Numbered from the stretch's first letter, positions 21,430 through 33,592 are shown. The stretch: DNA of 64,000 nt from Chimonanthus salicifolius (GCA_013350335.1 CM023534.1:19487302-19551301), one strand, 5' to 3'. Program-made: numbers and translations. The notes: generated from the sequence alone by a model not told the origin.

Positions 21430-24400
21430 TGTCACGCCCCGACCCGACCGGTGGGCCCGGAACGCAACTGATTTTTTTTTTTTTTGAAGATAAACAGAAC
21501 CACAAGCATTTTTACTGGGCCGGATCAACAGTTAGGCCCAACAGTTACACATTAGCCCGTCAAGTAGACTCTAACATGTACCATATGCTTCCCAAAAACC
21601 AAGATACAACAACATCAATACATAACATGCTCAATCAAAACAAACATTGATTAATACAACGCAAAATAAAATCACTCATTGATTCATCATTCAAAAGCAT
21701 TGTCTCAAAAGGCAACATAGCCTATTACATCAAATGGACATTAAGTACCACATCTGGTACAAAAAAAAAGGACAATGGTTCCAAGAACCAACAGGGAAAG
21801 ATCAGGGCATTCCTCTTCGGGGGAATCCCAAAACACTGCTTTAGCTTAATCGCCCTAAGCCTGAAAGAGAGGGTCCTCCTCTTCGGGTTCATCGCCTGAA
21901 AGGTGAGTGGTGTGAGCTAACTAGCCCAGTGAAGGATAATTAACAATGCAAATTAAGTAAATATAAAACAGGTTGGCAACAGTTCAATATCACATGCTTG
22001 ATAGAAAAATAAGCATAATCTCAAGTAATATATCAACATCATTAAACCACTGCCATTATCCACCGTAACGCCTGCCGACTACACTGAGACCAGTATTAAG
22101 TCCCGACACAGTCAAAATACATCCTTGCAAGTACATCTCCGGCTCTTAAACTTAGCCGATACTGACACCCTCAAGTCAGCAACTGACGACAGCATGGTCC
22201 GCCCATGGTCCAGTAGACATAAACCATCTCTCATATGGCCGATATTGGTTCAATAGCCCAGGTACGTGGAAGTAGTCTTACATACACATACGATCAACAT
22301 CGTAATACCATAATCATCACAGCACTCTTATCATAGTGCACCATGTATAGGCACATGAGTGGGTTCATCAAAACCGAAACCACTCATTGCTCAATATAAC
22401 ACATGTTTACAAAATCTGCAGAGTTAAGTTCCCTCACCGTGATCGTGTGGTTTCGCGGTTTCTGTCAAACAATATACAAGTGCGCAATCAATATACATAT
22501 CAGATACGTACATATACGTAGTATTTGGAAATCACACGTTTTCTCACAAAATATCCAGGGTTCATGGAAATGAGTCTTCTACTTAGTTTCTAGCCTTTTT
22601 AAATCATCCACAAGATAATAATATAATAATAAAAAGGGGCTCAGTCCAAACTCATATTGTCTTCTGGGCATTGACCAGATCGACTTATTGAGTGAGGTCT
22701 AGATCCTCGGGTCACTTCTCGGTTGTCTTCTGGATAGGACCAGAGCTGATATTTTGATTAGGCCTCGAGGTCACTCAGTGCCCGACTATAGTGCCGGCCT
22801 GAAAGTGAATCACTCAGTTCCTGACTAATGTCGGACTGAAAGCGGATATAATAATATTTACACTATAAATAACAAGAGAAAGGGGTTAGTACAGTTTTAT
22901 TTAACAAGGGGGGTATAAATCATTACATCACATAATCTAACGAAATAATAATTTTTTTTTTTGAATAAAATAATAATATTTAATTATTTAGTTATTTATT
23001 CATTTTTTTTTCTTCGATGGGAACCAACATTTGAAATCATAAGCAACTATATTCTCAAATAAAACTATATATTTTTTTTTTGGGAATAAAATAATAATAT
23101 TTAATTATTTAATTATTTATTCATTTTTTTTCTTCGATGGGAACCAACATTTAAAAATATGAGCAACCATAATATCAAATAAAAATAATTTTTTTAATAA
23201 AATAATAATATTTTTTTTTTCTTCTTCTTCTTCCCCGTTCACTTTCTGCAACAGACAGTGAACGGCGGCCGTGAACAGTAAACTCGAAAATGGCAAAAGG
23301 GTTATTTTCTGGACTCTGTTTTTATATCTGACCGGTCCGATGGATTCCTCCGGGAGTCCTTTTTTCATAGGGAGAGGTTTGAAGCTTTGAAACTCAGTGA
23401 GCCATCCGATCTTAACACCGGAAGCTCACTGATACGAGGAACCCTAAAATTTTCTCTAAATTTTGAAATCGTTTTTCTCACTGAAAACAGACCCAAATTC
23501 AAAAAATTTTGATTCCGAACCGGTCGAAATTGAAAGGGGAATGCAGTGGTTACCTTTGATTGAGTTTCTGGGCTGAAATCCGGATTTTTTTCTGAAAATC
23601 TCCTCTAAGTTACAGGTTGAGAAAAAAACAGAGGGTCGGCCGGGTGGAAAAAGAGAGCTTAAAGAGCAGAGAAGAAGTGGGAGTGAGAACCGAAACTGAG
23701 CCGGTTTATATAGGATTTTCGGCCGGAAAATCTAGCGCACGGGAGGATGGGACAGGACGTCGGATCGCCGGAAAATCGGGCAGCAGGGCACGCCGCACGC
23801 GGCTGATGGTGCTACAGTAACAGCAGGTTTTCTGCCGTTTGCAAATCAGCCCTTCAATATTTTTCAAATTGCAGAAAAATCCTATTTTTCATAAAAACTG
23901 ATTTTTAAACTAAAAGTAATAAATTAAAAACTCAAAAACCTGATCCAACCTTACAGATGGGTTGGGTTTTGAAAACCTTGGTCACCATAAAAATTTCAGA
24001 TTTTATCTCTTATTAAAAATCATTTATTTAAATAAAATTCATATTTTACCCATAATTACTTAATTAAACAAATGTAAAAATAACTAATTTGTAAATCTTA
24101 TTTTGAAGTGAAATGAAATAACTAGACCATTCTTAAAATGGTCTACCATAAAATACTAATTTCAAAATTTATTTTATTTTCAAAACCCTTTAAAATAATT
24201 AATACTCCCTTTCGGGGTTTTGACGGGCGATATTTAAATATCATTTTCTGAAAATAATTTTATTTTAAAATCAGAAATGTAAATCCTTCATTAAGGAAAA
24301 CATTATTCACTAATAATATTCACAAAATCACACAATTTATAAAAATATACACAACAAGTGGTAAATTACCAAAATGTCCTTCCAGCTCGACGAGCTAAAT

Positions 24401-24530
24401 CACTGAGTTTTCAGGCTCAGATCGGGCCAAATCTGGGCTTTCCTCGAAGCCCTAACCAAAATATCTGAGATTAACCGGTTAAACAAGATTAACGAGCTAA
24501 AACTCGCCTAATCTGGGGCAGGGTATTACA
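21430..24530 (-). repeat. 3' LTR of the gypsy element
   Basis: It is 3101 bp and collinear with 29913-33007. It contains a tandemly duplicated AT-rich block (22930-23220) with the phrase 'cttcgatgggaaccaacatt' twice, and a TATA-like CTATATAAAC (minus) at 23704-23713. Confidence 0.93.
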
Positions 24531-24546
24531 TCCTACCCCCCTAAAA
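24531..24546 (-). other. Polypurine tract of the gypsy element
   Basis: On the minus strand the sequence just before the 3' LTR reads TTAGGGGGGTAGGA, the expected primer for plus-strand synthesis. It directly abuts the TGTAATACCC start of the LTR. Confidence 0.75.
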
Positions 24547-27500
24547 GAAAATTTCGTCCCGAAATTTAGAACAAACTCTACCTTCTTGACCTATGAACAA
24601 GCCAGGGTACAGCTTCTGCATCGTCGATTCTGGTTCCCACGTCTCATGTTGCACGTCGCGATGTTGCCACAGCACTCGCACTAGAGGTATAGACTTCCTC
24701 CTGAGCTCTTGAGTCCGACACTCTAGAATCATGACTGGTGCTTCTTCAAAAGTTAAGTCCTCTGACACTTTAATCTCTTCAAAACTGATCACATGCGACG
24801 GGTCAGGATCGTATTTCCTTAGCATAGACACGTAGAACATACTATGCACTCTCTCCAAAGCCTGAGGAAGATCCAACTGATAGGCCACTTCACCTATCCT
24901 CTTCAAGATCTCAAAGGGTCCAACATATCGAGGTGATAGTTTTCCCTTGCGCCCGAACCGCTGCACTCCATGACGTGGTGCCACACGTAAGAAAACTCGG
25001 TCGCCAACTGCAAACGCCAAAGGTCGTCGCCTTTTGTCAGCATAACTCTTTTGTCTGCTCTGGCCTGTCTTGAGACGCTGTCTGATCACTTCAACTTCCT
25101 CTGACGTCTCACGCACTAGATCAGGTCCTAATAGCGCTTTGTCTCCTACCTCTGTCCAACAAAGAGGTGACCTGCAAGGTCTACCATACAGAGCCTCATA
25201 GGGTGCCATCTGCACACTAGAGTGATAACTGTTGTTGTAGACGAACTCGATCAAAGGCAAGTGATCTTTCCAACTTCCCCGCATATCCATCACACAAGCC
25301 CTTAGCATATCCTCTAAAGTTTGAATGGTTCTCTCTGACTGACCATCCGTCTGAGGGTGAAAAGCAGTGCTAAAGCACAGCTTAGTCCCCAACTCCTCTT
25401 GTAATCCTTGCCAAAACCTTGACACGAACCTCGGGTCTCTATCAGATACAATGGATACCGGCACTCCATGCAATCTGACTATCTTCTTCAAATACAGTCT
25501 GCTTAGAGTAGCCAAAGAATCCGTCTTCTTGATAGGTAGAAAGTGAGCTGACTTCGTCAATCGATCAACTATTACCCAAATAGCGTCGTTCTTCTTAGGA
25601 GACTTAGGAAAACCAGTTACAAAATCCATCGTGATATGCTCCCACTTCCATTCAGCCACTTCCAAAGCTTGCATCTTTCCACCAGGTCGTTGATGTTCCG
25701 CCTTCACTTGTTGACAAGTTAGGCACTTGGATACAAAATCTGCTACCTCGCGCTTCATACCTTTCCACCAGAAAAGTCGCCGCAAGTCACGATACATCTT
25801 CGTACCACCGGGATGCACCGCAAAGCGAGATCGATGAAAGTGATCAAGCACATTTCTCCTGCACTCGTCCGACTTTGGTACAAACAGTCTGTCTTTGAAA
25901 GTCAGACTTCCGTCCGCCTTGATCTTCCAGTCCTCTAGAGTCGCTCCTCCTGAAAGCTGAGTTGCCAACTCCTTCGCTTCTGGGTCGCTCTGTTGTCCTT
26001 CCAACACCAATCTAACTACCTCGGGTTGCAGAACCAAACTATGGATTCTTGCTGACCCGCTTCCTTCGATCAGCTCCAGATCGTACTCGGACAGAACTTC
26101 GAGCATCTTCCACTGCAAGGATGTCATCCTCGCCACGTCGCTGTGAGACTTCCTACTCAAGGCATCGGCCACCACGTTGGCTTTCCCTGGGTGATAGGAG
26201 AGACTGAAGTCATAATCTCCCAGGTACTCCATCCACTTACGCTACCTCATATTCAAGTCTTTCTGAGTTAAGATATACTTGAGACTATGGTGATCAGAAA
26301 ACACATTGAACTTCTCACCATATAAGTAATGTCTCCATAATTTCAACGAGAATACAACGGCTGCCAACTCCAAATCATGAGTCGGGTAGTTCTGCTCATG
26401 TCCCTTCAATTGCCTGGAACCATAAGCTACTACCTTCCCCTCTTGCATTAGTACACAACCCAAACCAAACTTGGATGCGTCGCAATAAACATCGTAACCT
26501 CGTCCTTGCTCGGGTATCACCAACACTGGAGACGTCGTCAACTTCTCCTTCAGTTCCTGGAATGCTTTCTCACAAGGTTCGCTCCACTCGAACTTGACGT
26601 TCTTCCTTGTCAGCCGAGTCATCGGCACCGCGATCTGAGAGAAGTGCGGGATAAGCTTTCGGTAATATCCTGCTAATCCCAGAAAGCTCCGGATCTAGAA
26701 CACGCTCTTGGGACTCTCCCAAGTCTTCACGGTCTCTACCTTTGCTGGATCTACAGAGATTCTTCCTGGAGACACCACATGTCCCAGAAATTGCACTTGA
26801 GTCAACCAAAACTCACACTTGCTCAGCTTAGCAAACAGCTGATGCTCCCGAAGAGTCTGAAGAACAATCCGTAGATGACACTCATGCTCCTCTTCTGATG
26901 ACGAAAAGATCAAGATATCGTCGATGAAGACTATCATGAATTCTCGCAGATACGGTCGAAACACGCGATTCATCAAGTCCATGAACATGGCTGGCGCGTT
27001 CGTCAAACCAAAAGGCATCACAACAAACTCGTACAAGCCATACTGCGTCCGAAAAGCAGTCTTCGGAATGTCCTCCTCTCGAATCCGCAACAGATGGTAA
27101 CCCGACCTCAAATCGATTTTCGAGAAACACTTCGATCCCCTCAAAAGATCAAAGAGGTCATCTATTCTAGACAACGGATACTTATTCTCAATAGTTACCT
27201 GGTTAAGCCGCCGGTAATCTATACACATCGTCATTGATCCATCCTTCTTTTTCACAAAGAGAGCAGATGCGCCCCAAGGCGAGTTGCTCTGACGGATAAA
27301 GCCAAGACTAAGAAGCTCTTCTACCTGCGTAGCTAGCTCTCTCTGCTCTGTCGGCGCCATCCGATAAGGTGACATGGAAATTGGAGATGTTCCTAGCTGT
27401 AGGTCTATAACAAACACTATCTCTCGGCGTGGAGGTAACCCAGCCAACTGGTCAGGAAAAACATCCATAAACTCACACACCACCCGAGGAGCAACAGACC

Positions 27501-27687
27501 CTACACCACCTACATCTTCCCAACCCATGCTTGCCACCACACTACCGGGATACGCCCTAAGGCCAGAGAAAGTGACTCTCATCCTTTCATAGGGTACCAA
27601 CTTCTCCATAAACCTCTCACCGGTTGAGGAGACCCACAAATTCTCCTTTGAGAGCAATCTATCAAGACTCCAAAAACAGACAACCAA
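24541..27687 (-). pseudogene. gypsy pol: RT, RNase H, integrase, chromodomain-like tail
   Basis: One reading frame runs through the whole stretch, broken only by TAG at 26695-26697 and TAG at 26242-26244. RT motifs in order are [59 protein letters not shown] and FIDDILIFS (polymerase box). RNase H has [33 protein letters not shown] and FSDHHSLKY. The integrase part begins with the HPGKANVVADALSRK linker, then an HHCC zinc-binding region (LTCQQVK), a core with WEHITMDFVTGFP, IVSDRDPRF and FHPQTDGQSERT, the GPFEIL segment and a tail with HETWEPE resembling a chromodomain. The motifs are otherwise well preserved. Confidence 0.93.
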
Positions 27688-28972
27688 TCCACACCAAGGA
27701 TGATGTCAAAGTCTGTCATTTCCAGAACCAGAAAATCATAGGACAACTCTACTCCACTAATCTTCAAAACACAAGATCTACACTCTTGGTTTGCCAAAGC
27801 CTTCTTACCCAAAGGGAAAACTACCATTAGCGGGTTAACTACTTCTACCGGTTTCAAACCCAATTTAACACAACAAGTTCTAGAGATAAAGGAATGCGAA
27901 GCACCGGTATCAAACAACACTCGAGCCAAAAGACTGAAAAGATTAAGGGTACCTTCCATCACAGTGTTCTCCATCGGTTCATCCTTCTGAGTCCCTATAG
28001 AATAGACTCTCCCTTGAGGACGCCCTCGTCCTCTCCCCTGATCGTTCCGAGGTGGTCCGTTCCTCGGTATCGCTGATCCTCTGGAAGCCTGCTGAGAACC
28101 TCTGCCGACAGACGGCTGCGCCACAGAGAAGGAAACTCCGGCTCCTTGCGAAGGTGCCGCTTTACCAGAAAAAGGACAATCCTTGAACAGGTGCCCGGTC
28201 TGCTGGCAGTGAAAGCACGCCCTCTCTCCTTTGGATTGGCAGAACTTTGAAGTATGCCCAGGTTGATTACAGGTGTAGCACACGATTGGCCGAGAGTCAG
28301 ACCGACTGGACTGGCCCACATTAGGTTGGCTCTTCCTGAAGAAAAGCTTCTTCTGCTGGTTGAACCTCGCCTTCTTGTTGGAAGAAGGTTTCTGAGAGCT
28401 GTCAGTGCTCCGGTTGATGGAGTCAACCGCTCCACCTTTGAAACGCGCTCGATGATTTCCTCCAGACTGTTGAACACTAAGCCGGCCACTTGCCGCTACA
28501 GGAAGGGTCTAAGTCCGTTCTCGAAATGCTGGATCTTCTCCTCCTCATTGGCTGCAATCCACAGCACAAACTGCATCAGGTCGATGTAGCGCATGGCATA
28601 CTGTGCCACGGTATCTGAACCCTGCTGAATGTTGAGGAACTCTCTCTTCCTCGCCTCCTTCACCATTTTTGGAAAGTAACGGGCCAAAAAAGTTGCAGAA
28701 AATTCCTCCCAAGTCATTGGCTCGTGATTACGAACCAAGCTCTTCGCCTCCCACCATTCGTAGGCGTTCCCTTCAAGCTGATAAGTCGCCAAGGTTACAC
28801 GTAAATCATCGGCGATCGCTAGGGTATTGAGGATTCGGCTAATCTGTGTTAGCCAATTCCTCACAGCGCTGGGGTCCTCTGTTCCCGAGAAGCTAGTCGG
28901 GTTCAGACGCTTGAACTCCTTGAGAGCCGAGGTAGCTCTCTCCTCTGACGTTTGGACTGGCGGACGTCGCAT
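27579..28972 (-). pseudogene. gypsy gag with two zinc knuckles, and aspartic protease
   Basis: The gag capsid part (28496-28972) shows RNWLTQISRIL, YEWWEAK and TFLARYFP motifs of the retrotransposon gag domain. It is cut by TAG at 28496-28498; the same frame continues, then a frameshift near 28440 leads to two CX2CX4HX4C knuckles (CYTCNQPGHTSKFC and CFHCQQTGHLFKDC). The protease follows with LFDTGASHSFIS (active-site DTG) and ILGVDWL. A further frameshift near 27660 joins it to pol. Upstream of 28972 the gag frame continues a short way (to about 29020) without a clean start. Confidence 0.9.
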
Positions 28973-29296
28973 ATTTTCAGCTATCTGCTGAAATGCTTCA
29001 ACCGCGCTCTTATCTCCTCGTTGGGTAGGTCACGGGGTGGAAGACCAATCCTCCTCACACGAAAGTTGGCTCAGTTTGCGTTGGGTCCTGACATCTATTA
29101 TTTACACTTGTAAACATCATTAACCAATTTTTAAGATTTTATTAAAGTAGAAGACACAAGTTGCAAATAATCTCATTAGAATTCATTCGAAATTTCAAAT
29201 ACAAGTACAAGGATTAGTAGGGTATGAAAACCCTTCAAAACAACAAAACTCAACCCTTACAAGACAACTCCCCGATGGCCCCTAACAAATACTGAT

Positions 29297-29794
29297 CTAA
29301 TTCCCTGAAAAAAATCCTTCCTCACCACCAAAGTAATAAAAGTTGTCCGGGCAGGTCTCAGACTTGTGCCCGAACACCCCACGAGTTAAACAAGGTATGA
29401 TCCCCGGTCCTCCTACATAAGGACAATTGGTTCTGGCACTCCCATGTCCGCAGAATCCGCAAACTGGGCAAATGACACTGGGTGGGTAGGGGCAATAGAT
29501 GAAGTTGTGCCCTGCCTGATTGCAGAGTTCACACATCTCATCTTGGTATACGTCCAATGGCGGAGTAGCCGGAACATACTCGGGTGAACCGTTCTCCCCC
29601 ACCGACTCCTCAGGAATTGGGATATCTCCCTCTTCCTCCACAGGTTCAGCACCCACGTGGTACTCTGGGGATGCCACTACTATCTCCTCTCCTGCTGCAA
29701 CCTCATCGAGACTTGGCGCACCGGAGACGTCTGAAGAATCTACGACAATAGGGTCGCTAGGTGTCCCCTGAAAATACTCTGTGTTGCCTGACAT
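29297..29794 (-). CDS. Extra ORF between PBS and gag, zinc-knuckle protein, 165 aa
   Basis: An intact ORF with an ATG at 29792-29794 starts 119 bp inside the 5' LTR. The first ~80 residues are acidic and Pro/Ser/Val-rich. Residues 14-22 (DPIVVDSSD) look like a SUMO-interaction-type motif: hydrophobic run then acidic/serine. The second half has three Cys/His units: CELCNQAGHNFIYC (perfect CX2CX4HX4C), CPVCGFCGHGSARTNC (CX2CX4HX6C) and CLTRGVFGHKSETC, where the second Cys is Arg. The C-terminus is Phe/Gly/Glu-rich. It is separate from gag, which has its own two knuckles. It may bind nucleic acid or act in packaging or regulation, but no function is established. It is uninterrupted although gag and pol carry stops. 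Confidence 0.72.
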   Translation of the reverse strand: MSGNTEYFQGTPSDPIVVDSSDVSGAPSLDEVAAGEEIVVASPEYHVGAEPVEEEGDIPIPEESVGENGSPEYVPATPPLDVYQDEMCELCNQAGHNFIYCPYPPSVICPVCGFCGHGSARTNCPYVGGPGIIPCLTRGVFGHKSETCPDNFYYFGGEEGFFSGN

Positions 29795-29897
29795 ATCTGT
29801 ATCACCAAACAGGAAGATGTCAAAAACAATAGCAAGACTATGGCAAAAACAAGTCTAACTAGGTAATAACCCATCACAGTCCTACAGTTGAGCATAC

Positions 29898-29909
29898 GCT
29901 CTGATACCA
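29898..29909 (-). other. Primer-binding site, initiator tRNA-Met type
   Basis: On the minus strand TGGTATCAGAGC begins three bases after the 5' LTR. It matches the classic plant LTR-retrotransposon primer site complementary to the 3' end of initiator tRNA-Met. Confidence 0.9.
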
Positions 29910-29912
29910 AGC

Positions 29913-32900
29913 TGTCACGCCCCGACCCGACCGGTGGGCCCGGAACGCGACTGAATTTTTTTTTTTTGAAGATAAACAGAACCACAAGCATTCTTATTGG
30001 GCCGGATCAACAGTTAGGCCCAGCGGTTACCCATTAGCCCGTCAAGTGGACTCTAACATGTACCATATGCTTCCCAAAAATCAAGATACAACAACATCAA
30101 TACATAACATGCTCAATCAAAACCAACATTGATTAATACAATGCAAAATAAAATCACTCATTAATTCATCATTCAAAAGCATTGTCTCAAAAGGCAACAT
30201 AGCCTATTACATCAAATGGACATTAAGTACCACATCCGGTACAAAAAAAAAGGACAATGGTTCTAAGAACCAACAGGGAAAGATCAGGGCATTCCTCTTC
30301 GGGGGAATCCCAAAACACTGCTTTACCTTAATCGCCCTAAGCCTGAAAGAGAGGGTCCTCCTCTTCGGGTTCATCGCCTGAAAGGTGAGTGGTGTGAGCT
30401 AACTAACCCAGTGAAAGATAATTAACAATGCAAATTAAGTAAATATAAAACAGGTTGGCAACAGTTCAATATCACATGCTTGATAGAAAAATAAACATAA
30501 TCTCAAGTAATATATCAATATCATTAAACCACTGCCATTATCCACCGTAACGCCTGCCGACTACACTGAGACCAGTATTAAGTCCCAACACGGTCAAAAT
30601 ACATCCTTACAAGTACATCTCCGGCTCTTAAACTTAGCCGATACTGACACCCTCAAGTCAGCAACTGACGACAGCATGGTCCGCCCATGGTCCAGTAGAC
30701 ATAAACCATCTCTCATATGGCCGATATTGGTTCAATAGCCCAGGTACGTGGAAGTAGTCTTACATACACATACGATCAACATCGTAATACCATAATCATC
30801 ACAGCACTCTTACCATAGTGTACCATGTATAGGCACATGAGTGGGTTCATCAAAACCGAAACCACTCATTGCTCAATATAACACCTGTTTACAAAATCTG
30901 CAGAGTTAAGTTCCCTCACCGTGATCGTGTGGTTTCGCGGTCTCTGTCAAACAACATACAAGTGCGCAATCAATATACATATCAGATACGTACATATACA
31001 TAGTATTTGGAAATCACACGTTTTCCCACAAAATATCTAGGGTTCATGGAAATGAGTCTTCTACTTGGTTTCTAGCCTTTTTAAATCATCCACAAGATAA
31101 TAATATAATAATAAAAAGGGGCTCAGTCCAAACTCATATTGTCTTTTGGGCATTGACCAGATCGACTTATTAAGTGAGGTCTAGATCCTCGGGTCACTTC
31201 TCGGTTGTCTTCTGGATAGGACCAGAGCTGACATTTTGAGTAGGCCTCGAAGTCACCTAGTGCCCGACTATAGTGCCGGCCTGAAAGTGAATCACTCAGT
31301 TCCCGACTAATGTCGGACTGAAAGCGGATACAATAATATTTACACTATAAATAATAAGAGAAAGGAGTTAGTACAGTTTTATTTAACAAGGGAGGTATAA
31401 ATCATTACATCACATAATCTAACGAAATAATAATTTTTTTTTGAATAAAATAATAATATTTAATTATTTAATTATTTATTCATTTTTTTTTCTTCGATGG
31501 GAACCAACATTTGAAATCATAAGCAACTATATTCTCAAATAAATTTTTTTTTTTTTTTTGGAATAAAATAATAATATTTAATTATTTAATTATTTATTCA
31601 TTTTTTTTTTCTTCGATGGGAACCAACATTTAAAAATATGAGCAACCATAATATCAAATAAAAATAATTTTTTTTAATAAAATAATAATTTTTTTTTTCT
31701 TCTTCTTCTTCCCCGTTCACTTTCTGCAACAGACAGTGAACGGCGGCCTTGAACAGTAAACTCGAAAATGGCAAAAGGGCTATTTTCTGGACTCGATTTT
31801 TATATCTGACCGGTCCGATGGATTCCTCCGGGAGTCCTTTTTTCATAGGGAGAGGTTTGAAGCTTTGAAACTCAGTGAGCCATCCGATCTTAACACCGGA
31901 AGCTCACTGATACGAGGAACCCTAAAATTTTCCCTAAATTTTGAAATCGTTTTTCTCACTGAAAACAGACCCAAATTCAAAAAAATTTGATTCCAAACCG
32001 GTCGAAATTGAAAGGGGAATGCAGTGGTTACCTTTGATTGAGTTTCTGGGCTGAAATCCGGATTTTTTTCTGAAAATCTCATCTAAGTTACAGGTTGAGA
32101 AAAAGCAGAGGGTCGGCCGGCTGGAAAAAGAGAGCTTAAAGAGCAGAGAAGGAGTGGGAGTGAGAACCGAAACTGAGCCGGTTTATATAGGATTTTTGGC
32201 CGGAAAATCCGGCGCACGCGAGGGTGGGACGGGACGTCGGATCGCCGGAAAATCGGGCAGCAGGGCACGCCGCACGCGGCTGATGGTGCTACAGTAACAG
32301 CAGGTTTTCTGCTGTTTACAAATCAGCCCTTCAATGTTTTTCAAATTGCAGAAAAATCCTAGTTTTCATAAAAACTGATTTTTAAACTAAAAGTAATAAA
32401 TTAAAAACTCAAAAACCTGATCCAACCTTACAGATGGGTTGGGTTTTGAAAACCTTGGTCACCATAAAAATTTCAGATTTTATTTCTTATTAAAAATCAT
32501 TTATTTAAATAAAATTCATATTTTACCCATAATTACTTAATTAAACAAATGTAAAAATAACTAATTTGTAAATCTTATTTTGAAGTGAAATGAAATAACT
32601 AGACCATTCTTAAAATGGTCTACCATAAAATACTAATTTCAAAATTTATTTTATTTTCGAAACCCTTTAAAATAATTAATACTCCCTTTCGGGGTTTTGA
32701 CGGGCGATATTTAAATATCATTTTCTGAAAATAATTTTATTTTAAAATCAGAAATGTAAATCCTTCATTAAGGAAAACATTATTCACTAATAATATTCAC
32801 AAAATCACACAATTTATAAAAATATACACAACAAGTGGTAAATTACCAAAATGCCCCTCCAGCTCGACGAGCTAAATCACTGAGTTTTCAGGCTCAGATC

Positions 32901-33007
32901 GGGCCAAATCTGGGCTTTCCTCGAAGCCCTAACCAAAATATCTGAGATTAACCGGTTAAACAAGATTAACGAGCTAAAACTCGCCTAATCTGGGGCAGGG
33001 TATTACA
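29913..33007 (-). repeat. 5' LTR of the gypsy element
   Basis: 3095 bp, nearly the same as 21430-24530. It carries the same duplicated AT-rich block (31430-31690) and TATA-like box. Confidence 0.93.
32181..32190 (-). promoter_or_regulatory. TATA box of the gypsy 5' LTR
   Basis: CTATATAAAC on the minus strand, about 820 bp into the LTR, is conserved at 23704-23713 in the other LTR. A GC-richer stretch surrounds it. If used, it leaves an R-U5 part of more than 2 kb. Confidence 0.6.
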
Positions 33008-33152
33008 GTAAGACTCATTCTATTAAAAAAAAGTAGATGAATAAATTATTATGAAATCTAACAAAACATTTAAAGTGAGATAGATTGAATCATTCTAGCC
33101 TTTCATTTCATTAATTTAAAAAGCAAACCATTGAATGAATATAGACAATCGA

Positions 33153-33592
33153 ATTTCCTGTCTCTACACACCCATTTTCGAATTTTTTGGTGAAGTTACC
33201 ATTCTACCCTCGCGTATAAATTCATTTGAACGAACTGAAAGTTCATTTAAATGAATATACTCATCCGAACGAATATCTCAATGTATTTTTAGTTCATTCG
33301 AACGAGTGCTCATTCGAATGAATGAGTCAAAATTTGTGAAGGATTGACATATATATGTCCATTCGTTCAAATGAACAGTTTAGTTCATTCGAATAAAATG
33401 TCATTCATTCGCATAAATTCAAATGACCCAAACTGTTCATTCGAACGAATGAATACTCGTTCGAATGAACTAAAAATACACTGAGGTATTCGTTCGGATA
33501 ACTGTATTCATTCGAACGAACTGAGAATGAACTGGTAGTTCATTCGGATGCGTTAAAACGCAGGAGTAGAATGGGTGTGTAGAGGCAGGAAA
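33153..33592. mobile_element. Fold-back (MITE-like) element, about 440 bp
   Basis: The ends are inverted repeats: left 'atttcctgtctctacacacc', right 'gtgtgtagaggcaggaaat'. Homology continues inward through 'attctaccctcgcgt' / 'gcaggagtagaat' and long arms made of 'ttcattcgaacgaatg'-type words. The two arms pair over about 170 bp each around a centre near 33380. No open frame is present and no convincing TSD was found, so the superfamily is not assigned. Confidence 0.75.

Larger units (their letters stand above)
21430..33007 (-). mobile_element. Complete Ty3/gypsy element, Tekay/Del-like chromovirus, 11.6 kb
   Basis: Both ends are exact. The LTRs (21430-24530 and 29913-33007) start TGTCACGCCCCGACC and end GGTATTACA on the + strand, and GTAAG is duplicated at 21425-21429 and 33008-33012. 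On the minus strand the order is LTR, primer-binding site, an extra ORF, gag, protease, RT, RNase H, integrase, polypurine tract, LTR. RT before integrase defines Ty3/gypsy. A chromodomain-like tail (ETWEPE-type motif) and 3.1 kb LTRs point to the Tekay/Del group. LTR divergence of about 2% by eye suggests a fairly recent insertion, although the ORFs are already broken by stops and frameshifts. Confidence 0.93.

Noticed and set aside
21430..24530. Region as a host gene because of several short ORFs and a TATA box
   Set aside because: It is one LTR of the gypsy element, duplicated almost exactly at 29913-33007.
29520..29771. 83-codon plus-strand frame opposite the zinc-knuckle ORF
   Set aside because: It is the complement of the minus-strand ORF with no motif; the Cys/His pattern is only on the minus strand.
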